In this document: one piece after another, positions 51,395 through 61,727 of the stretch
How the letters are laid out: each line of letters begins with the position of its first letter
Position numbering within the stretch: the first letter of the stretch is position 1
From: Streptomyces caelestis
Lineage (GTDB): Bacteria; Actinomycetota; Actinomycetes; Streptomycetales; Streptomycetaceae
Assembly (NCBI RefSeq): GCF_001279005.1
Contig: NZ_LGCN01000210.1
Span: 62,001-126,000, forward strand
Direction of reading: 5' to 3'
Length of the DNA: 64,000 nucleotides
The notes under the pieces: model-generated
Database searches by the model: none
What the model saw: the letters and a program-made list of their open reading frames with translations, nothing else
What the model was told of the DNA's origin: nothing
Translations under genes and position numbers: made by a program

Positions 51395-52363
51395 GTGACC
51401 GACGCTTCCGCCACGGCTCCCCGCAGACCCGGTGAGCAGATCCTCACCGCGCTCGGCATGAGCGCGCCCGCCCTCGACCCCGCCGACGCCTCGCCGCACA
51501 CCTTCCCCGGCGGGGGCCGCTGGCGCACCGAGGTCCCCTCGTGCGAGGGGCCCGAGGCGCTGGCCGTGGTCCTGAAGGAGGCCTCGCGCCTCGACGTGCC
51601 GATCCACCGGATCAGCCAGGGCAGCGGTGTCTGGATGCTGACCGACGCCGAGATCACCGAGATGGTCGAGGCCACCGCGGAGCGCGACATCGAGCTCTGC
51701 CTGTTCACCGGCCCGCGCGGCACCTGGGACATCGGCGGTTCCACCCGTACCGACTCGGGCGGCGCCGGACTGCGCGCCCGGGGGCACGACGCGGTCGCCG
51801 GCTGCGTCGAGGACGCCGTGCGCGCCACGGAGCTGGGCGTCGGGTGCCTGCTCGTCGCCGACGAGGGCGTGCTGTGGACGCTGCACCGGGCGCGTGCGGC
51901 CGGGCTGCTGCCCGCCGACACCACGCTGAAGCTCTCGGCGCTCGTCGGACCGGTCAACCCGGCCTCCTTCGCGGTCTACGAAGGGCTCGGCGCGGACTCG
52001 ATCAACGTGCCCAGCGACCTGACGCTCGATCACCTCACCGAGATACGACGGGTTTCGGCCACGCCGATGGACATGTACATCGAGGCCCCCGACGACCTCG
52101 GCGGCTATGTGCGGATGTACGAGGTCGCCGAACTCATCCGGCGCGGCGCCCCGCTGTACCTGAAGTTCGGCCTGGCCAAGGCGCCCGGCATCTACCCGTA
52201 CGGGCACCACATGCGGGAGCTGACCCTGGCGACCGCGAAGGAGCGCGTGCGGCGCGGCCGGCTGGCCCTGGACCTGCTGGCCCGGCACGGCGCGGACGGC
52301 GACATGGCGCCGCTCGGTTCGCGGCTTCCGGGCGATCTGAGCCGGTTCGACATTCCGTCATAA
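51395..52363 (+). CDS. U32-peptidase-like TIM-barrel protein of the sugar cassette
   Basis: 322 residues from GTG 51395, with AAAGGA upstream. The body ([83 protein letters not shown]) reads as a beta/alpha barrel with peptidase-U32-like features, but I see no protease motif I trust. The family assignment is uncertain. It is conserved here beside the sugar importer and may be a sugar-acid or cofactor-processing enzyme. Confidence 0.62.
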   Translation: MTDASATAPRRPGEQILTALGMSAPALDPADASPHTFPGGGRWRTEVPSCEGPEALAVVLKEASRLDVPIHRISQGSGVWMLTDAEITEMVEATAERDIELCLFTGPRGTWDIGGSTRTDSGGAGLRARGHDAVAGCVEDAVRATELGVGCLLVADEGVLWTLHRARAAGLLPADTTLKLSALVGPVNPASFAVYEGLGADSINVPSDLTLDHLTEIRRVSATPMDMYIEAPDDLGGYVRMYEVAELIRRGAPLYLKFGLAKAPGIYPYGHHMRELTLATAKERVRRGRLALDLLARHGADGDMAPLGSRLPGDLSRFDIPS

Positions 52364-52503
52364 CGTTCCGGAAACTCGGCTTCACAGAAGTAGACACAGC
52401 CGCGCACAATCGCACACACCTCTTTCCCGGTGTCCTGCCTCACTCCCCCGGAAGCGTCTCGCCCGTCCGGACCGACCCCGCACCCACATCAAGGATGATG
52501 ACC

Positions 52504-53613
52504 ATGCGTAACCGCAGAGCCGCACTCGCCGCCGTCGCCTCGGCCGCCTCCCTCGCCCTCACCCTGACCGCCTGCGGCCAGAGCGGCGAGGGCGGCAGCG
52601 AGGAGAACAAGGGCGGTTCGGACGGGGCCACCGTCGGCATCGCGATGCCGACCAAGTCCTCCGAGCGCTGGATCGCCGACGGCGCCAACGTCGAGAAGGA
52701 GCTGAAGGCCAAGGGGTTCAAGACCAAGCTGGTCTTCGGCGAGGACGACCCGGACCAGCAGGTCTCCCAGATCGAGAACATGATCACGCAGGGTGTGGAC
52801 GCCCTGATCGTGGCGGCGATCGACAACAAGTCCCTGGGCAACGTCCTGCAGCAGGCCAAGGACGCCGACATCCCGGTCGTCTCCTACGACCGGCTGATCC
52901 TCGGCACGGAGAACGTCGACTACTACGCCTCCTTCGACAACGAGAAGGTCGGCGAGCTGCAGGGCGGCTACATCGTCGACAAGCTGGGCCTGAAGGCCGG
53001 CAAGAAGGGCCCCTTCAACATCGAGCTGTTCGCCGGCTCCAACGACGACAACAACACCAGGTACTTCTTCAACGGCGCGATGAACGTCCTGAAGCCGTAC
53101 ATGGACAAGGGCCAGCTGGTCGTCCGCTCCAAGCAGACCGACCTCAACCAGGTCACCACCCTGCGCTGGGACGGCGGCACCGCGCAGAAGCGCATGGACG
53201 ACCTGCTCACCTCCAGCTACCGCAGCGCCCGGGTCGACGCGGTGCTCTCGCCCTACGACGGCATCTCCATCGGCATCCTGTCCGCCCTGAAGTCGGACGG
53301 CTACGGCTCCGGCAGCAAGGCCATGCCCGTCGTCACCGGCCAGGACGCCGAGGTCGCCTCGCTGAAGTCGATCATCTCGGGCCAGCAGACCCAGACCGTC
53401 TTCAAGGACCTGCGCGAGCTCGCCAAGGTCGCCGCGAACATGGTCGACGCGGTTCTCGACGACAAGAAGCCCGAGGTCAACGACACCAAGTCGTACGACA
53501 ACGGCTCCAAGGTCGTCCCCGCCTACCTGCTGCAGCCGGTCAGCGTCGACAAGTCCAACTACAAGCAGGTCCTGGTCGACGGCGGCTACTACACCGAGGA
53601 CCAGCTCAAGTAA
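52504..53613 (+). CDS. Sugar ABC transporter substrate-binding lipoprotein (ChvE/MmsA-system type)
   Basis: 369 residues from ATG 52504 ([11 protein letters not shown]), with AAGGATG upstream. The signal segment ends in the lipobox L-T-A-C (about residue 24). Periplasmic-binding-protein type I fold: [61 protein letters not shown], and [27 protein letters not shown]. These are features of multiple-monosaccharide/xylose-type binding proteins. Soluble domain outside the membrane; works with the ATPase and permease that follow. Confidence 0.93.
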   Translation: MRNRRAALAAVASAASLALTLTACGQSGEGGSEENKGGSDGATVGIAMPTKSSERWIADGANVEKELKAKGFKTKLVFGEDDPDQQVSQIENMITQGVDALIVAAIDNKSLGNVLQQAKDADIPVVSYDRLILGTENVDYYASFDNEKVGELQGGYIVDKLGLKAGKKGPFNIELFAGSNDDNNTRYFFNGAMNVLKPYMDKGQLVVRSKQTDLNQVTTLRWDGGTAQKRMDDLLTSSYRSARVDAVLSPYDGISIGILSALKSDGYGSGSKAMPVVTGQDAEVASLKSIISGQQTQTVFKDLRELAKVAANMVDAVLDDKKPEVNDTKSYDNGSKVVPAYLLQPVSVDKSNYKQVLVDGGYYTEDQLK

Positions 53614-53645
53614 CCGGGCCCCTTCAAGGATTGGAAGGCACGACC

Positions 53646-55196
53646 ATGGCGGGACCCGTCCTGGAAATGCGCTCGATCGTCAAGACCTTTCCCGGCGTCA
53701 AGGCGCTGTCGGACGTCACGCTGACCGTCCGGAAGGGCGAGGTCCACGCCATCTGCGGTGAGAACGGCGCCGGCAAGTCGACCCTCATGAAGGTCCTCTC
53801 CGGCGTCCACCCGCACGGCAGTTACGAGGGGGACATCCTCTTCGAGGGGGAGCCCTGCGAGTTCAAGGACATCCGGGCCAGCGAGCAGCGCGGCATCGTC
53901 ATCATCCACCAGGAACTGGCGCTGTCGCCGTTCCTCTCCCTCGCCGAGAACATCTTCCTCGGCAATGAGCACGCCACGCGCGGGTTCATCAACTGGAACG
54001 CCACCCTCAAGCACGCCACCGAACTGCTGCGCCGGGTCGGTCTGTCCGACCACCCGGACACCCGCGTCGCCGACATCGGCGTGGGCAAGCAGCAGCTGGT
54101 GGAGATCGCGAAGGCGCTCTCGAAGAAGGTGAAGCTGCTCATCCTGGATGAGCCGACCGCTGCCCTGAACGACGAGGACAGCGACAAGCTCCTCGATCTG
54201 ATCCTGGAGTTGAAGGAACAGGGCATCACCTCGATCATCATCTCCCACAAGCTCAACGAGATCCGCAAGGTCGCCGACTCGGTGACGATCCTGCGGGACG
54301 GGCGGACCATCGAGACGCTCGACGTGAAGGCCGCGGAGACCAGCGAGGACCGGATCATCTCCGGCATGGTCGGCCGCGACCTGGAGCACCGCTTCCCGGA
54401 GCGCTCCCCGCACCGGCCCGAGGAGGGCGCCGCCCCGGCCCTGGAGGTCCGCAACTGGACCGTGCACCACCCGATCGACCAGCAGCGCAAGGTCGTCGAC
54501 GACGTGTCCCTCGAGGTGCGGCGCGGTGAGATCGTCGGCATCGCCGGCCTGATGGGCGCGGGCCGCACGGAGCTCGCGATGAGCATCTTCGGCCGCACCT
54601 ACGGCCGGTACGCCGCCGGCACGGTCCTCAAGGACGGCACGGAGATCCGTACGAAGACCGTCCCCGAGGCGGTGGCGCACGGCATCGCGTACGTCACCGA
54701 GGACCGCAAGCACTTCGGCCTGAACCTCATCGACACCATCAACCGCAACATCTCGCTCAGCGCCCTGAAGAAGGTGGCCAGGCGCGGTGTGGTGGACGAG
54801 CACGAGGAGCGGCAGGTCTCCGAGCGCTTCCGGAAGTCGATGAACATCAAGGCCCCGACGGTGTTCGAGCCGGTGGGCAAGCTGTCCGGCGGCAACCAGC
54901 AGAAGGTCGTGCTCAGCAAGTGGATCTTCGCGGGTCCGGACGTGCTGATCCTCGACGAGCCGACGCGCGGCATCGACGTCGGCGCCAAGTACGAGATCTA
55001 CACGGTCATCGACAAACTGGCCGCCGAGGGCAAGGCGGTCGTCTTCATCTCCTCCGAGCTGCCGGAACTGCTCGGCATGTGCGACCGCATCTACACGATG
55101 GCCGCAGGAAGGCTGACCGGTGAGTTCTCGCGGGCCGAGGCATCCCAGGAATCGCTGATGCGTCAGATGACGAAGGACAAAGAGGTATCCCGATGA
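53646..55196 (+). CDS. Sugar ABC transporter ATP-binding protein, duplicated domains
   Basis: 516 residues; two ABC domains. The first has a normal Walker A (GENGAGKST), a signature-region [13 protein letters not shown] and Walker [12 protein letters not shown]. The second has the degenerate GLMGAGRTE and an intact [29 protein letters not shown]. This is typical of monosaccharide CUT2-type ATPases (RbsA, XylG, MmsA). GGAAGG precedes the ATG. Its stop overlaps the permease start. Confidence 0.95.
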   Translation: MAGPVLEMRSIVKTFPGVKALSDVTLTVRKGEVHAICGENGAGKSTLMKVLSGVHPHGSYEGDILFEGEPCEFKDIRASEQRGIVIIHQELALSPFLSLAENIFLGNEHATRGFINWNATLKHATELLRRVGLSDHPDTRVADIGVGKQQLVEIAKALSKKVKLLILDEPTAALNDEDSDKLLDLILELKEQGITSIIISHKLNEIRKVADSVTILRDGRTIETLDVKAAETSEDRIISGMVGRDLEHRFPERSPHRPEEGAAPALEVRNWTVHHPIDQQRKVVDDVSLEVRRGEIVGIAGLMGAGRTELAMSIFGRTYGRYAAGTVLKDGTEIRTKTVPEAVAHGIAYVTEDRKHFGLNLIDTINRNISLSALKKVARRGVVDEHEERQVSERFRKSMNIKAPTVFEPVGKLSGGNQQKVVLSKWIFAGPDVLILDEPTRGIDVGAKYEIYTVIDKLAAEGKAVVFISSELPELLGMCDRIYTMAAGRLTGEFSRAEASQESLMRQMTKDKEVSR

Positions 55197-56440
55197 GCAG
55201 CACCGAAGTCACCGACAAGACCCCGGCGGCCGCGCCGCCGGGCGGGAACGGGGCGGGCGGCGGTGACGGCCTGCTCCAGCTGATGCTGGACGGCATGCGC
55301 CGCAACATGCGCCAGTACGGCATGCTGATCGCCCTCGGCCTCATCGTGGCGCTCTTCGCGGTGTGGACCGACGGCGACCTGCTGCTGCCGCGCAACGTGT
55401 CCAACCTGGTGCTGCAGAACAGCTACATCCTGATCCTCGCGATCGGCATGATGCTGGTCATCATCGCGGGCCACATCGACCTGTCGGTCGGTTCGCTGAC
55501 GGCGTTCGTCGGCTCGATGGCCGCCGTCTTCATGGTGAAGAACGACCTGCCGTGGCCGGTCGCGGTGATCCTCTGCCTGGCCGTGGGCGCGCTGGCCGGC
55601 GCGATACAGGGCTGGTTCATCGCCTACGGCGGCATACCGTCGTTCATCGTGACCCTCGCGGGCATGCTGACCTTCCGCGGTCTCACCGAGATCTTCCTGG
55701 AGGGCCAGACCCTCGGCCCGTTCCCCAAGGGTCTGCAGACGGTCGCCAACGGCTTCATGCCGGAGGTCGGCCCGGAGACCAACTACCACAACCTCACCCT
55801 GCTCCTCGGCATCGGACTGATCGCGCTCGTGGTCCTCCAGGAGGTCCGCGACCGCCGCCGCCAGAAGGAGTTCGACCTCGAGGTCCTCCCCGCCAAGCTG
55901 TTCCTGCTGAAGCTCGTCGCGCTCGGCGCCGCCATCCTCGTCGTGACGATGCTGCTGGCCAGCTACAAGGGCGCCCCGATCGTGCTGCTGATCCTCGGCG
56001 CGCTGCTCGTCGGCTTCGGCTACGTGATGCGCAACGCCGTCGTCGGCCGCCACATCTACGCCATCGGCGGCAACCTGCCCGCGGCCAAGCTGTCGGGTGT
56101 GCGGGACAAGAAGGTCACCTTCCTGGTCTTCCTGAACATGGGCATGCTCGCGGCCCTGGCGGGTCTGGTGTTCGCCGCCCGCTTCAACGCGGCCTCTCCC
56201 AAGGCCGGCCTCAACTTCGAGCTGGAGGCCATCGCCGCCTCGTTCATCGGCGGCGCGTCGATGAGCGGCGGCGTCGGCACGGTCCTCGGCGCGATCATCG
56301 GCGGTCTGGTCCTGGGCGTGCTGAACAACGGCATGAACCTCGTCGGCATCGGCACCGACTGGCAGCAGGTCATCAAGGGCCTGGTCCTGCTGGCCGCGGT
56401 CGGCTTCGACGTGTGGAACAAGCGCAAGTCCGGTTCGTAA
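55193..56440 (+). CDS. Sugar ABC transporter permease (CUT2)
   Basis: 415 residues, ten or so hydrophobic segments. BPD_transp_2 features: [67 protein letters not shown], and [26 protein letters not shown]. The ATG overlaps the ATPase stop (ATGA). Together the three genes form a CUT2 monosaccharide importer. A terminator follows at 56449. Confidence 0.95.
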   Translation: MSSTEVTDKTPAAAPPGGNGAGGGDGLLQLMLDGMRRNMRQYGMLIALGLIVALFAVWTDGDLLLPRNVSNLVLQNSYILILAIGMMLVIIAGHIDLSVGSLTAFVGSMAAVFMVKNDLPWPVAVILCLAVGALAGAIQGWFIAYGGIPSFIVTLAGMLTFRGLTEIFLEGQTLGPFPKGLQTVANGFMPEVGPETNYHNLTLLLGIGLIALVVLQEVRDRRRQKEFDLEVLPAKLFLLKLVALGAAILVVTMLLASYKGAPIVLLILGALLVGFGYVMRNAVVGRHIYAIGGNLPAAKLSGVRDKKVTFLVFLNMGMLAALAGLVFAARFNAASPKAGLNFELEAIAASFIGGASMSGGVGTVLGAIIGGLVLGVLNNGMNLVGIGTDWQQVIKGLVLLAAVGFDVWNKRKSGS

Positions 56441-56448
56441 GTCAGCTC

Positions 56449-56473
56449 GGGCCCCGCCGGAAGGCGGGGCCCC
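56449..56473 (+). terminator. Rho-independent-like terminator after the sugar importer
   Basis: GGGCCCCGCC (56449-56458) and GGCGGGGCCC (56463-56472), a GGAA loop, followed by CTTCCTTTTC. It precedes the epimerase gene by about 20 bases. Confidence 0.82.
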
Positions 56474-56495
56474 TTCCTTTTCGGGAGCCGCACGG

Positions 56496-57650
56496 ATGGA
56501 ACTGAACAGACGCACGGTCATCGCAGGAGCCGCGGCGGCCGGTGTCGCCGCCACCACCGCCCTCGGCGGGACGGCGCACGCCTCGCCGGGCAGGGGGAAG
56601 CCGGTGAAGTCGCTCTTCGGCAGGCTCGCGGACGGCACCAAGGTCCACAGCTGGTCGCTGGAGAACGGCGGCACCCGGATGAAGGTCCTCTCCTACGGCG
56701 GCGTCGTCCAGTCCCTGGAGATCCCCGACCGCCGCGGCCGGTACGCCAACGTCTCCCTCGGCTTCGGCACCGTCGAGGAGTACGTCGCCTCCAGCCCCTA
56801 CTTCGGCGCCCTGATCGGCCGCTACGGCAACCGCATCGACCAGGGCCGCTTCACCCTCGACGGGAAGCAGTACCAGCTCTCCGTCAACGACGGCGAGAAC
56901 AGCCTGCACGGCGGGGCCCAGGGCTTCGACAAGCGGGTCTGGGACGTCGAGCCGTTCACCCGGGGCTCCGACGTCGGCCTGTACCTGTACCACACGAGCG
57001 TCGACGGCGAGATGGGCTACCCGGGCACGCTGCGCGCGAAGGTCACGTACACCCTCACCCGCGGCGGCGACTGGCGCGTCGACTACGAGGCCACCACCGA
57101 CAAGGCCACCGTCGTCAACCTCACCAGCCACGTCTACTGGAACCTCGCCGGCGAGGGCAGCGGCTCCATATACGACCACGAGCTGTCCATCGCCGCCTCC
57201 CGCTACACGCCGGTCGACTCGGGGCTGATCCCCACGGGCGAACTGGCGCGGGTCGCGGCCACCCCCTTCGACTTCCGCCGGCCCAAGCCGATCGGCCGGG
57301 ACATCCGCACCGCTCACCAGCAGGTGCTGTACGGGCAGGGCTTCGACCACAACTGGGTGCTCGACAAGGGCATCACCCGCCGTCCCGAGCAGGTCGCTCG
57401 CTTGCGCGACCCGTCCTCCGGCCGCACGCTGAGCATCGCGACGAACGAGCCGGGCCTGCAGTTCTACTCCGGCAACTTCCTCGACGGCACCCTGGTCGGC
57501 ACCGGCGGCCGGGTCTACCGGCAGGGCGACGGGCTGTGCCTGGAGACCCAGCACTTCCCGGACGCGCCGAACCAGCCGTCGTTCCCGTCGACCGTGCTGC
57601 GGCCGGGGCAGACGTACCGGACGACGACGGTCCATTCGTTCGGGGCATGA
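56496..57650 (+). CDS. Tat-exported aldose 1-epimerase
   Basis: 384 residues. N-terminal twin-arginine signal (NRRTVIAG then a hydrophobic stretch, AHAS cleavage site at about residue 29). Epimerase motifs: ALIGRYGNRIDQGRF, NSLHGGAQGFDKRVWD, NLTSHVYWNLAGEG (His), and LETQHFPDAPNQPSFP (Glu). It presumably adjusts anomers of sugars outside the cell before import by the adjacent CUT2 transporter. Only about 30% of its sequence matches the cytoplasmic paralogue at 42842 by eye, so the two are old paralogues. It may be read through the preceding terminator or from its own promoter. Confidence 0.92.
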   Translation: MELNRRTVIAGAAAAGVAATTALGGTAHASPGRGKPVKSLFGRLADGTKVHSWSLENGGTRMKVLSYGGVVQSLEIPDRRGRYANVSLGFGTVEEYVASSPYFGALIGRYGNRIDQGRFTLDGKQYQLSVNDGENSLHGGAQGFDKRVWDVEPFTRGSDVGLYLYHTSVDGEMGYPGTLRAKVTYTLTRGGDWRVDYEATTDKATVVNLTSHVYWNLAGEGSGSIYDHELSIAASRYTPVDSGLIPTGELARVAATPFDFRRPKPIGRDIRTAHQQVLYGQGFDHNWVLDKGITRRPEQVARLRDPSSGRTLSIATNEPGLQFYSGNFLDGTLVGTGGRVYRQGDGLCLETQHFPDAPNQPSFPSTVLRPGQTYRTTTVHSFGA

Positions 57651-57808
57651 GCCCCGGAGGACCGCCGCCGTCACATTTTCCTCACATGAGCTGAACGGCG
57701 GCGCGCCCCGCTCCGTACTCCCGGGTGGCCCGTGCTCCCCCGCACGGGCCACCCAGGCATGACGGGCCCGGCCCCCTCCCCGACGGGCCCGTCGCACACG
57801 GAGGATCC

Positions 57809-59611
57809 ATGGCCGACAACGTCACCTCGTTGTTCCGCAGCACCGCGGCGCACAGCCCGTCGATGGCGGCGCTGACACGGGAGAGCGACGGGGCCGGCCC
57901 GGTGGACTTCTGCATCCCCTGCAACCCGTACTTCCCCACCCCCGCCATGTTCGAGGACCTGGCGGGCCGGCTGCGCGACATCGTCACGTACTACCCGAGC
58001 AGCGCCGACACCATCACGGCCGAACTGTGCGGCCTGCTCCAGCTGCCGCCGCAGTGCGTGGCGATGGGCAACGGCTCCACGGAGCTGATCACCTGGATCG
58101 ACCACCTCCTGGTCCGTGAGTCCCTCGCCGTCCCGGTCCCCACCTTCGGCCGCTGGACCGACCAGCCCATGGAGACCGGCAAACGGGTCGACATGTTCCC
58201 CCTCCAGGAGGCCGGCGGCTTCGCCCTCGACCTCGCCCAGTACGCCGAGTTCATACGGGCCAGGGGCACCCGGGTGGCGGTGATCTGCAACCCCAACAAC
58301 CCCGACGGCGGCTTCCTGCACAAGCACGCGGTCGTGCAGTTCATGGACGCCATGGCCGACCTGGACCTGGTGGTGATCGACGAGTCCTTCCTGGAGTTCG
58401 CCGACGCGGAGAACGAGCCGAGCGTGGTGCAGGAGGCGATGCTGCGCCCCAACGTCATCGTGCTGCGCAGCCTCGGCAAGAACTTCGGCCTGCACGGCAT
58501 CCGCTTCGGCTACCTGGTCGCCAACCCCGCGCTCGCGGGGAAGATCCGCTCGATGCTCCCCAAGTGGAACCTCAACTCCTTCGCCGAGCACGTGGTGTTC
58601 ATGCTGAAGGAGCACGGCGCCGAATACGCCCGGAGCCTGCACCAGGTGCGCCGCGACCGGATGGACATGTCCGGCCAGCTCTCCTCGCTGCCCGGACTGA
58701 CGGTCTACCCGTCCCAGGGCAACTTCCTCTTCGTGCGCCTCCCCGTGGGCGCCGAGGGCACCGTGGTCCGGGACCGGATGCTCACCGAGCACCGGATCCT
58801 GGTCCGCGAGTGCGGCAACAAGATCGGCTCCTCCAGCCGCTTCCTGCGTCTCGTGGTACGCCCCCAGGTGGACGTGCGCCGCCTGGTGTCCGGCCTGGAA
58901 CAGGTGCTCTACGGGACGTCCAGGAGGGGAGCCGCCGCGCCCGAGCAGGCTACGGGGACCGGCTACAGCTCGGGCACGGCGGCCGTGGACCGCCTGGTGA
59001 GCCAGACCAACGGGGCGGGCATGCGGGGGCTCGCCGCTCAGGCCGCCGGCGCCGGCGCCCCGGGGCTCGCCGCCGCTCCGTCCGTCGGCACCGGCATGCC
59101 GCTCCCCGCCGCCGCGTCCGCACCGGCGGTGGGCGCGGGCGGCGGGATGCCGGCGCCGGCCGCCGCCTCGGTGGTGACGGGGGGCGGGACGGGGGCCGGG
59201 GCCGGGGTGCCGGGGGTGCCGGGGGTGCCTCAGCCGATCGCTCAGCCGGTACCGCAGCCCGTACCGCAGTTCGTGCCGCAGCCCGCACCGCAGGAGGTCC
59301 CGCGGCCCGTCCCCCCGCCCGTGGCGCAGCCCGTGCCCCCGCAGGTTCCGGAGCCGCTCCCGCAGCCCGCGCAGCCGCTCGCGCCCGTGGCGCAGGCGGC
59401 ACAGGTGACACAGGCGCCGATGCCCGCCGCGGCGGCGTACCCGGTGCAGACGCCGCCCGCCGGCCTCACCCCGCCCGGCGTCCCCGCCCGCGGCGGCCTG
59501 ACGGCCGCCCAGGTCAGGGGCACCGACGGCCTCTCCGCGGCCCCGGCGACGGGCTGGCCGGGACCGCAGACCGCCTGGCCCGACGCGGCGGGGATGGGCC
59601 AGGTGGGCTGA
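57809..59611 (+). CDS. PLP aminotransferase (class I/II, histidinol-phosphate type) with long Ala/Pro-rich tail
   Basis: 600 residues. A PLP fold type I core (about 1-370): NPYFPTPAMFEDLAGRL, MGNGSTELITWIDHLLVRE, ICNPNNPDGGF, DLVVIDESFLEFAD, LRSLGKNFGLHGIRFGYLVANP with the PLP-Lys. The last 230 residues are disordered, Ala/Gly/Pro-rich, with repeated VPQP-like units (IAQPVPQPVPQFVPQPAPQ...). The tail is far longer than in family members. GGAGGATCC precedes the ATG. Only the core can be given a function: an amino acid or sugar-phosphate aminotransferase. Confidence 0.88.
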   Translation: MADNVTSLFRSTAAHSPSMAALTRESDGAGPVDFCIPCNPYFPTPAMFEDLAGRLRDIVTYYPSSADTITAELCGLLQLPPQCVAMGNGSTELITWIDHLLVRESLAVPVPTFGRWTDQPMETGKRVDMFPLQEAGGFALDLAQYAEFIRARGTRVAVICNPNNPDGGFLHKHAVVQFMDAMADLDLVVIDESFLEFADAENEPSVVQEAMLRPNVIVLRSLGKNFGLHGIRFGYLVANPALAGKIRSMLPKWNLNSFAEHVVFMLKEHGAEYARSLHQVRRDRMDMSGQLSSLPGLTVYPSQGNFLFVRLPVGAEGTVVRDRMLTEHRILVRECGNKIGSSSRFLRLVVRPQVDVRRLVSGLEQVLYGTSRRGAAAPEQATGTGYSSGTAAVDRLVSQTNGAGMRGLAAQAAGAGAPGLAAAPSVGTGMPLPAAASAPAVGAGGGMPAPAAASVVTGGGTGAGAGVPGVPGVPQPIAQPVPQPVPQFVPQPAPQEVPRPVPPPVAQPVPPQVPEPLPQPAQPLAPVAQAAQVTQAPMPAAAAYPVQTPPAGLTPPGVPARGGLTAAQVRGTDGLSAAPATGWPGPQTAWPDAAGMGQVG

Positions 59612-59618
59612 ACCCTCC

Positions 59619-60182
59619 TCAGGGGGCGGGGTGCCGCTCCGCCATCCGGCGGCAGCGCTCCCGCGCCTCCTCGATCCCGTCGCCCTCCGGCAGGAGTTCC
59701 CCGGCGGCGACGAGGGCCGACCAGTAGGCGGCGGGATCGCCGTCGTCCCTGACCCGCTGCCGCGAGGCGAGCCCCCGGTAGGCCCGGGCGAGCTCACCGG
59801 CGCGGAACCACCGCGACAGGCTGACGGCGAACCCGCTCGGAAGGCCCGCCCCGTACGCCGTGCACGCCGCGCCCAGCAGGTCCCGTATCCGCTGCTCGTG
59901 CGCGTCGAGCCGGCGGTCGACGACGAAGACGCCCCCGGCCTGGAGCAGGAGGGCGAGGACCTCCTCACCGCCGGGGCCCGTCCCGTCGAAGGCGCCCGCC
60001 GCCTCCTCCGTCGCCAGCCGCCGCTCGGCCTCGGTCCGCGTGATCCCCAGGGCCAAACAGGTGGCGAGTGCGGCGGCGCGCGGATCGCCGGTGGCCCGGA
60101 CGAGACCGGCGCACACGTCGGCCTCCTCCCCGCCCGCGTGCAAGGCGTCCCGCGCCCTGTCGACCAGCGTGTCCAGATCCAT
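59619..60182 (-). CDS. Conserved hypothetical protein
   Basis: 187 residues from ATG 60182 (MDLDTLVDRARDALHAGG). Helical, soluble, Arg/Glu-rich. Visible stretches: EADVCAGLVRATGDPRAAALATCLALGITRTEAERRL, GAACTAYGAGLPSG, SLSRWFRAGELARAYRGLASRQR. No named domain recognised. It is convergent with the aminotransferase (7-base gap) and on the same strand as the lytic transglycosylase group to its right, about 225 bases away. Confidence 0.68.
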   Translation of the reverse strand: MDLDTLVDRARDALHAGGEEADVCAGLVRATGDPRAAALATCLALGITRTEAERRLATEEAAGAFDGTGPGGEEVLALLLQAGGVFVVDRRLDAHEQRIRDLLGAACTAYGAGLPSGFAVSLSRWFRAGELARAYRGLASRQRVRDDGDPAAYWSALVAAGELLPEGDGIEEARERCRRMAERHPAP

Positions 60183-60407
60183 CCGCCCCACTCGCCCTCC
60201 TGCCCCGTGCCCTGCGCCGGGCCGAGCCTCCACCGCCGGCGACCATGGGACCACTGCTGGAGGCCGGCGCCGTCGGCGGAGAAACGGCTCTCCCCATCCA
60301 ACACCCTTCCGGTGGCGACGTTCACCAGCCGGTGGGTGTCGTCACGGAGCCGCCGAAGGAGGCCGCCCGCGCGGCCCCTCTCGACACCGGTCCCCTCCGG
60401 GCCCCCT

Positions 60408-61664
60408 TCAGCCGGACGCGGTGGCCGTCGGGGACGGGCAGGGCGAGGCGGTCGGGGAGGCGGTGGGGCCGGGGGACGGGGGCGCGGGCTCCGCGGAGCA
60501 GTCGTCCGGGTCGGTGGGCGTCGGGCTCGGGTCCGTCGGGTCCGGCGACGGGGTCTCCGTGGGGGACTCGCCGGGCGGCTGCGAGGGCTCCTGGCTCGTC
60601 GGAGGAGCCGTCGGGGAGGGCTCCGGGGACGGGGAGGACGGCGACGGGGACGGCGTCGGGGCGGAGGGCGACGGAGACGGCCGGGGGCTGCCCGGCGTGC
60701 TCGGGTCGGGACCGATGACGATGCCCCCGCCCTTGTTCCCGTTCCCCTTTCCGCCGTTGCCGCCGTTCCCGTCGTCGGCGGGCCCGGTCGCCGGGGTGGC
60801 GCCGCCCGCGCCGGGACTCCTCGGGATGACGCCCTCGCCGTCGGGGACGGTGTGGACCCCCCGGCTGTAGAAGTCCAGCCAGTACCTGACCAGCCTCAGG
60901 TAGGGGCGCGAGTGGTTGTAGCCGAGGACCGCCCGGTCCAGGTCCGCGGCCCGGCCCAGGTCCCGGTCGCCCGCGCACAGGTAGTGGCCGGCCGCCAGGG
61001 CCGCGTCGAAGACGTTGTTCGGGTCGGCGCGGCCGTCGCCGTTGCCGTCCGCGCCCCAGCGGGCCCAGGTGGACGGCAGGAACTGCATCGGTCCCACCGC
61101 GCGGTCGTAGACCGTGTCACCGTCGTGGACGCCCCCGTCCGTGTCCCGGATCAGGGCGAACCCCCGGCCGTCGAGCGGTGGCCCGGTGATCCGGCCCCGC
61201 GTGGTGCCGTTCCGGTCGACCGCGCCGCCGCGCGCCTGGCCGGACTCGACCTTGCCGATCGCCGCGAGCAGCTCCCAGGGCAGCCGGCAGCCGGGATCCG
61301 TCCTGCCGACCGAGGCCTCGGCGGCGCGGTAGGCGCGCAGCACGGTGGCCGGGATGCCCGACTGGGAGCGGAGGTCCCGCACGAGCGCCGGGGCGACCGA
61401 GGCGGCGTCCGGGGTCGCCAGGGGCGGGAGTTCGGTGTGGTAGGAGCCGTCACCGGGCGGAGCGGGATCGGCGTACGGGGCGCCCGCCGCCGTGCCGCGC
61501 GCGTCGTCGGCGGGCGGGGCGGCGTGGGCGTCCCGCGCGTCCCCGACGAGTCCGGGGGCCCGGGAGGCCGTGAGGGCCGCCATGGCCGCCACGGTGACGG
61601 CGGTCGTCCGCAGTCCCCTGCGGGTCCGGCCGGTGCGCGGACGTCGTGCGCGGCGTACGGGCAT
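60408..61664 (-). CDS. Secreted lytic transglycosylase-like protein with disordered C-terminal tail
   Basis: 418 residues. ATG 61664 was chosen over the GTG at 61673 because AGGAG sits eight bases before the ATG but touches the GTG. An N-terminal hydrophobic signal (TTAVTVAAMAALTAS, ending around A-H-A) is followed by an SLT-type core (about 90-260): LAAIGKVESGQARGG with catalytic Glu, DRAVGPMQFLPSTWARWGADG, NNVFDAALAAGHYLCAG and YNHSRPYLRLV. The last 140 residues are Pro/Ser/Thr/Asp-rich and disordered. It cleaves peptidoglycan outside the membrane. It heads a minus-strand group with three Mce-associated-type proteins. Confidence 0.85.
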   Translation of the reverse strand: MPVRRARRPRTGRTRRGLRTTAVTVAAMAALTASRAPGLVGDARDAHAAPPADDARGTAAGAPYADPAPPGDGSYHTELPPLATPDAASVAPALVRDLRSQSGIPATVLRAYRAAEASVGRTDPGCRLPWELLAAIGKVESGQARGGAVDRNGTTRGRITGPPLDGRGFALIRDTDGGVHDGDTVYDRAVGPMQFLPSTWARWGADGNGDGRADPNNVFDAALAAGHYLCAGDRDLGRAADLDRAVLGYNHSRPYLRLVRYWLDFYSRGVHTVPDGEGVIPRSPGAGGATPATGPADDGNGGNGGKGNGNKGGGIVIGPDPSTPGSPRPSPSPSAPTPSPSPSSPSPEPSPTAPPTSQEPSQPPGESPTETPSPDPTDPSPTPTDPDDCSAEPAPPSPGPTASPTASPCPSPTATASG

Positions 61665-61727
61665 GGCTGTCACTCCTGTCGGATGCGGGGGCGGTCACGC
61701 CCGTGGGGTCCGTCGGTCGCACGGCCC

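Noticed and set aside
59041..59340. Ala/Gly/Pro repeats after the aminotransferase core as a separate gene.
   Set aside because: The frame is continuous with the enzyme and there is no start codon with a ribosome binding site.
57671..60325. Open frame of nearly 900 codons antisense to the aminotransferase.
   Set aside because: Low-complexity Arg/Gly/His translation opposite a clear PLP enzyme.
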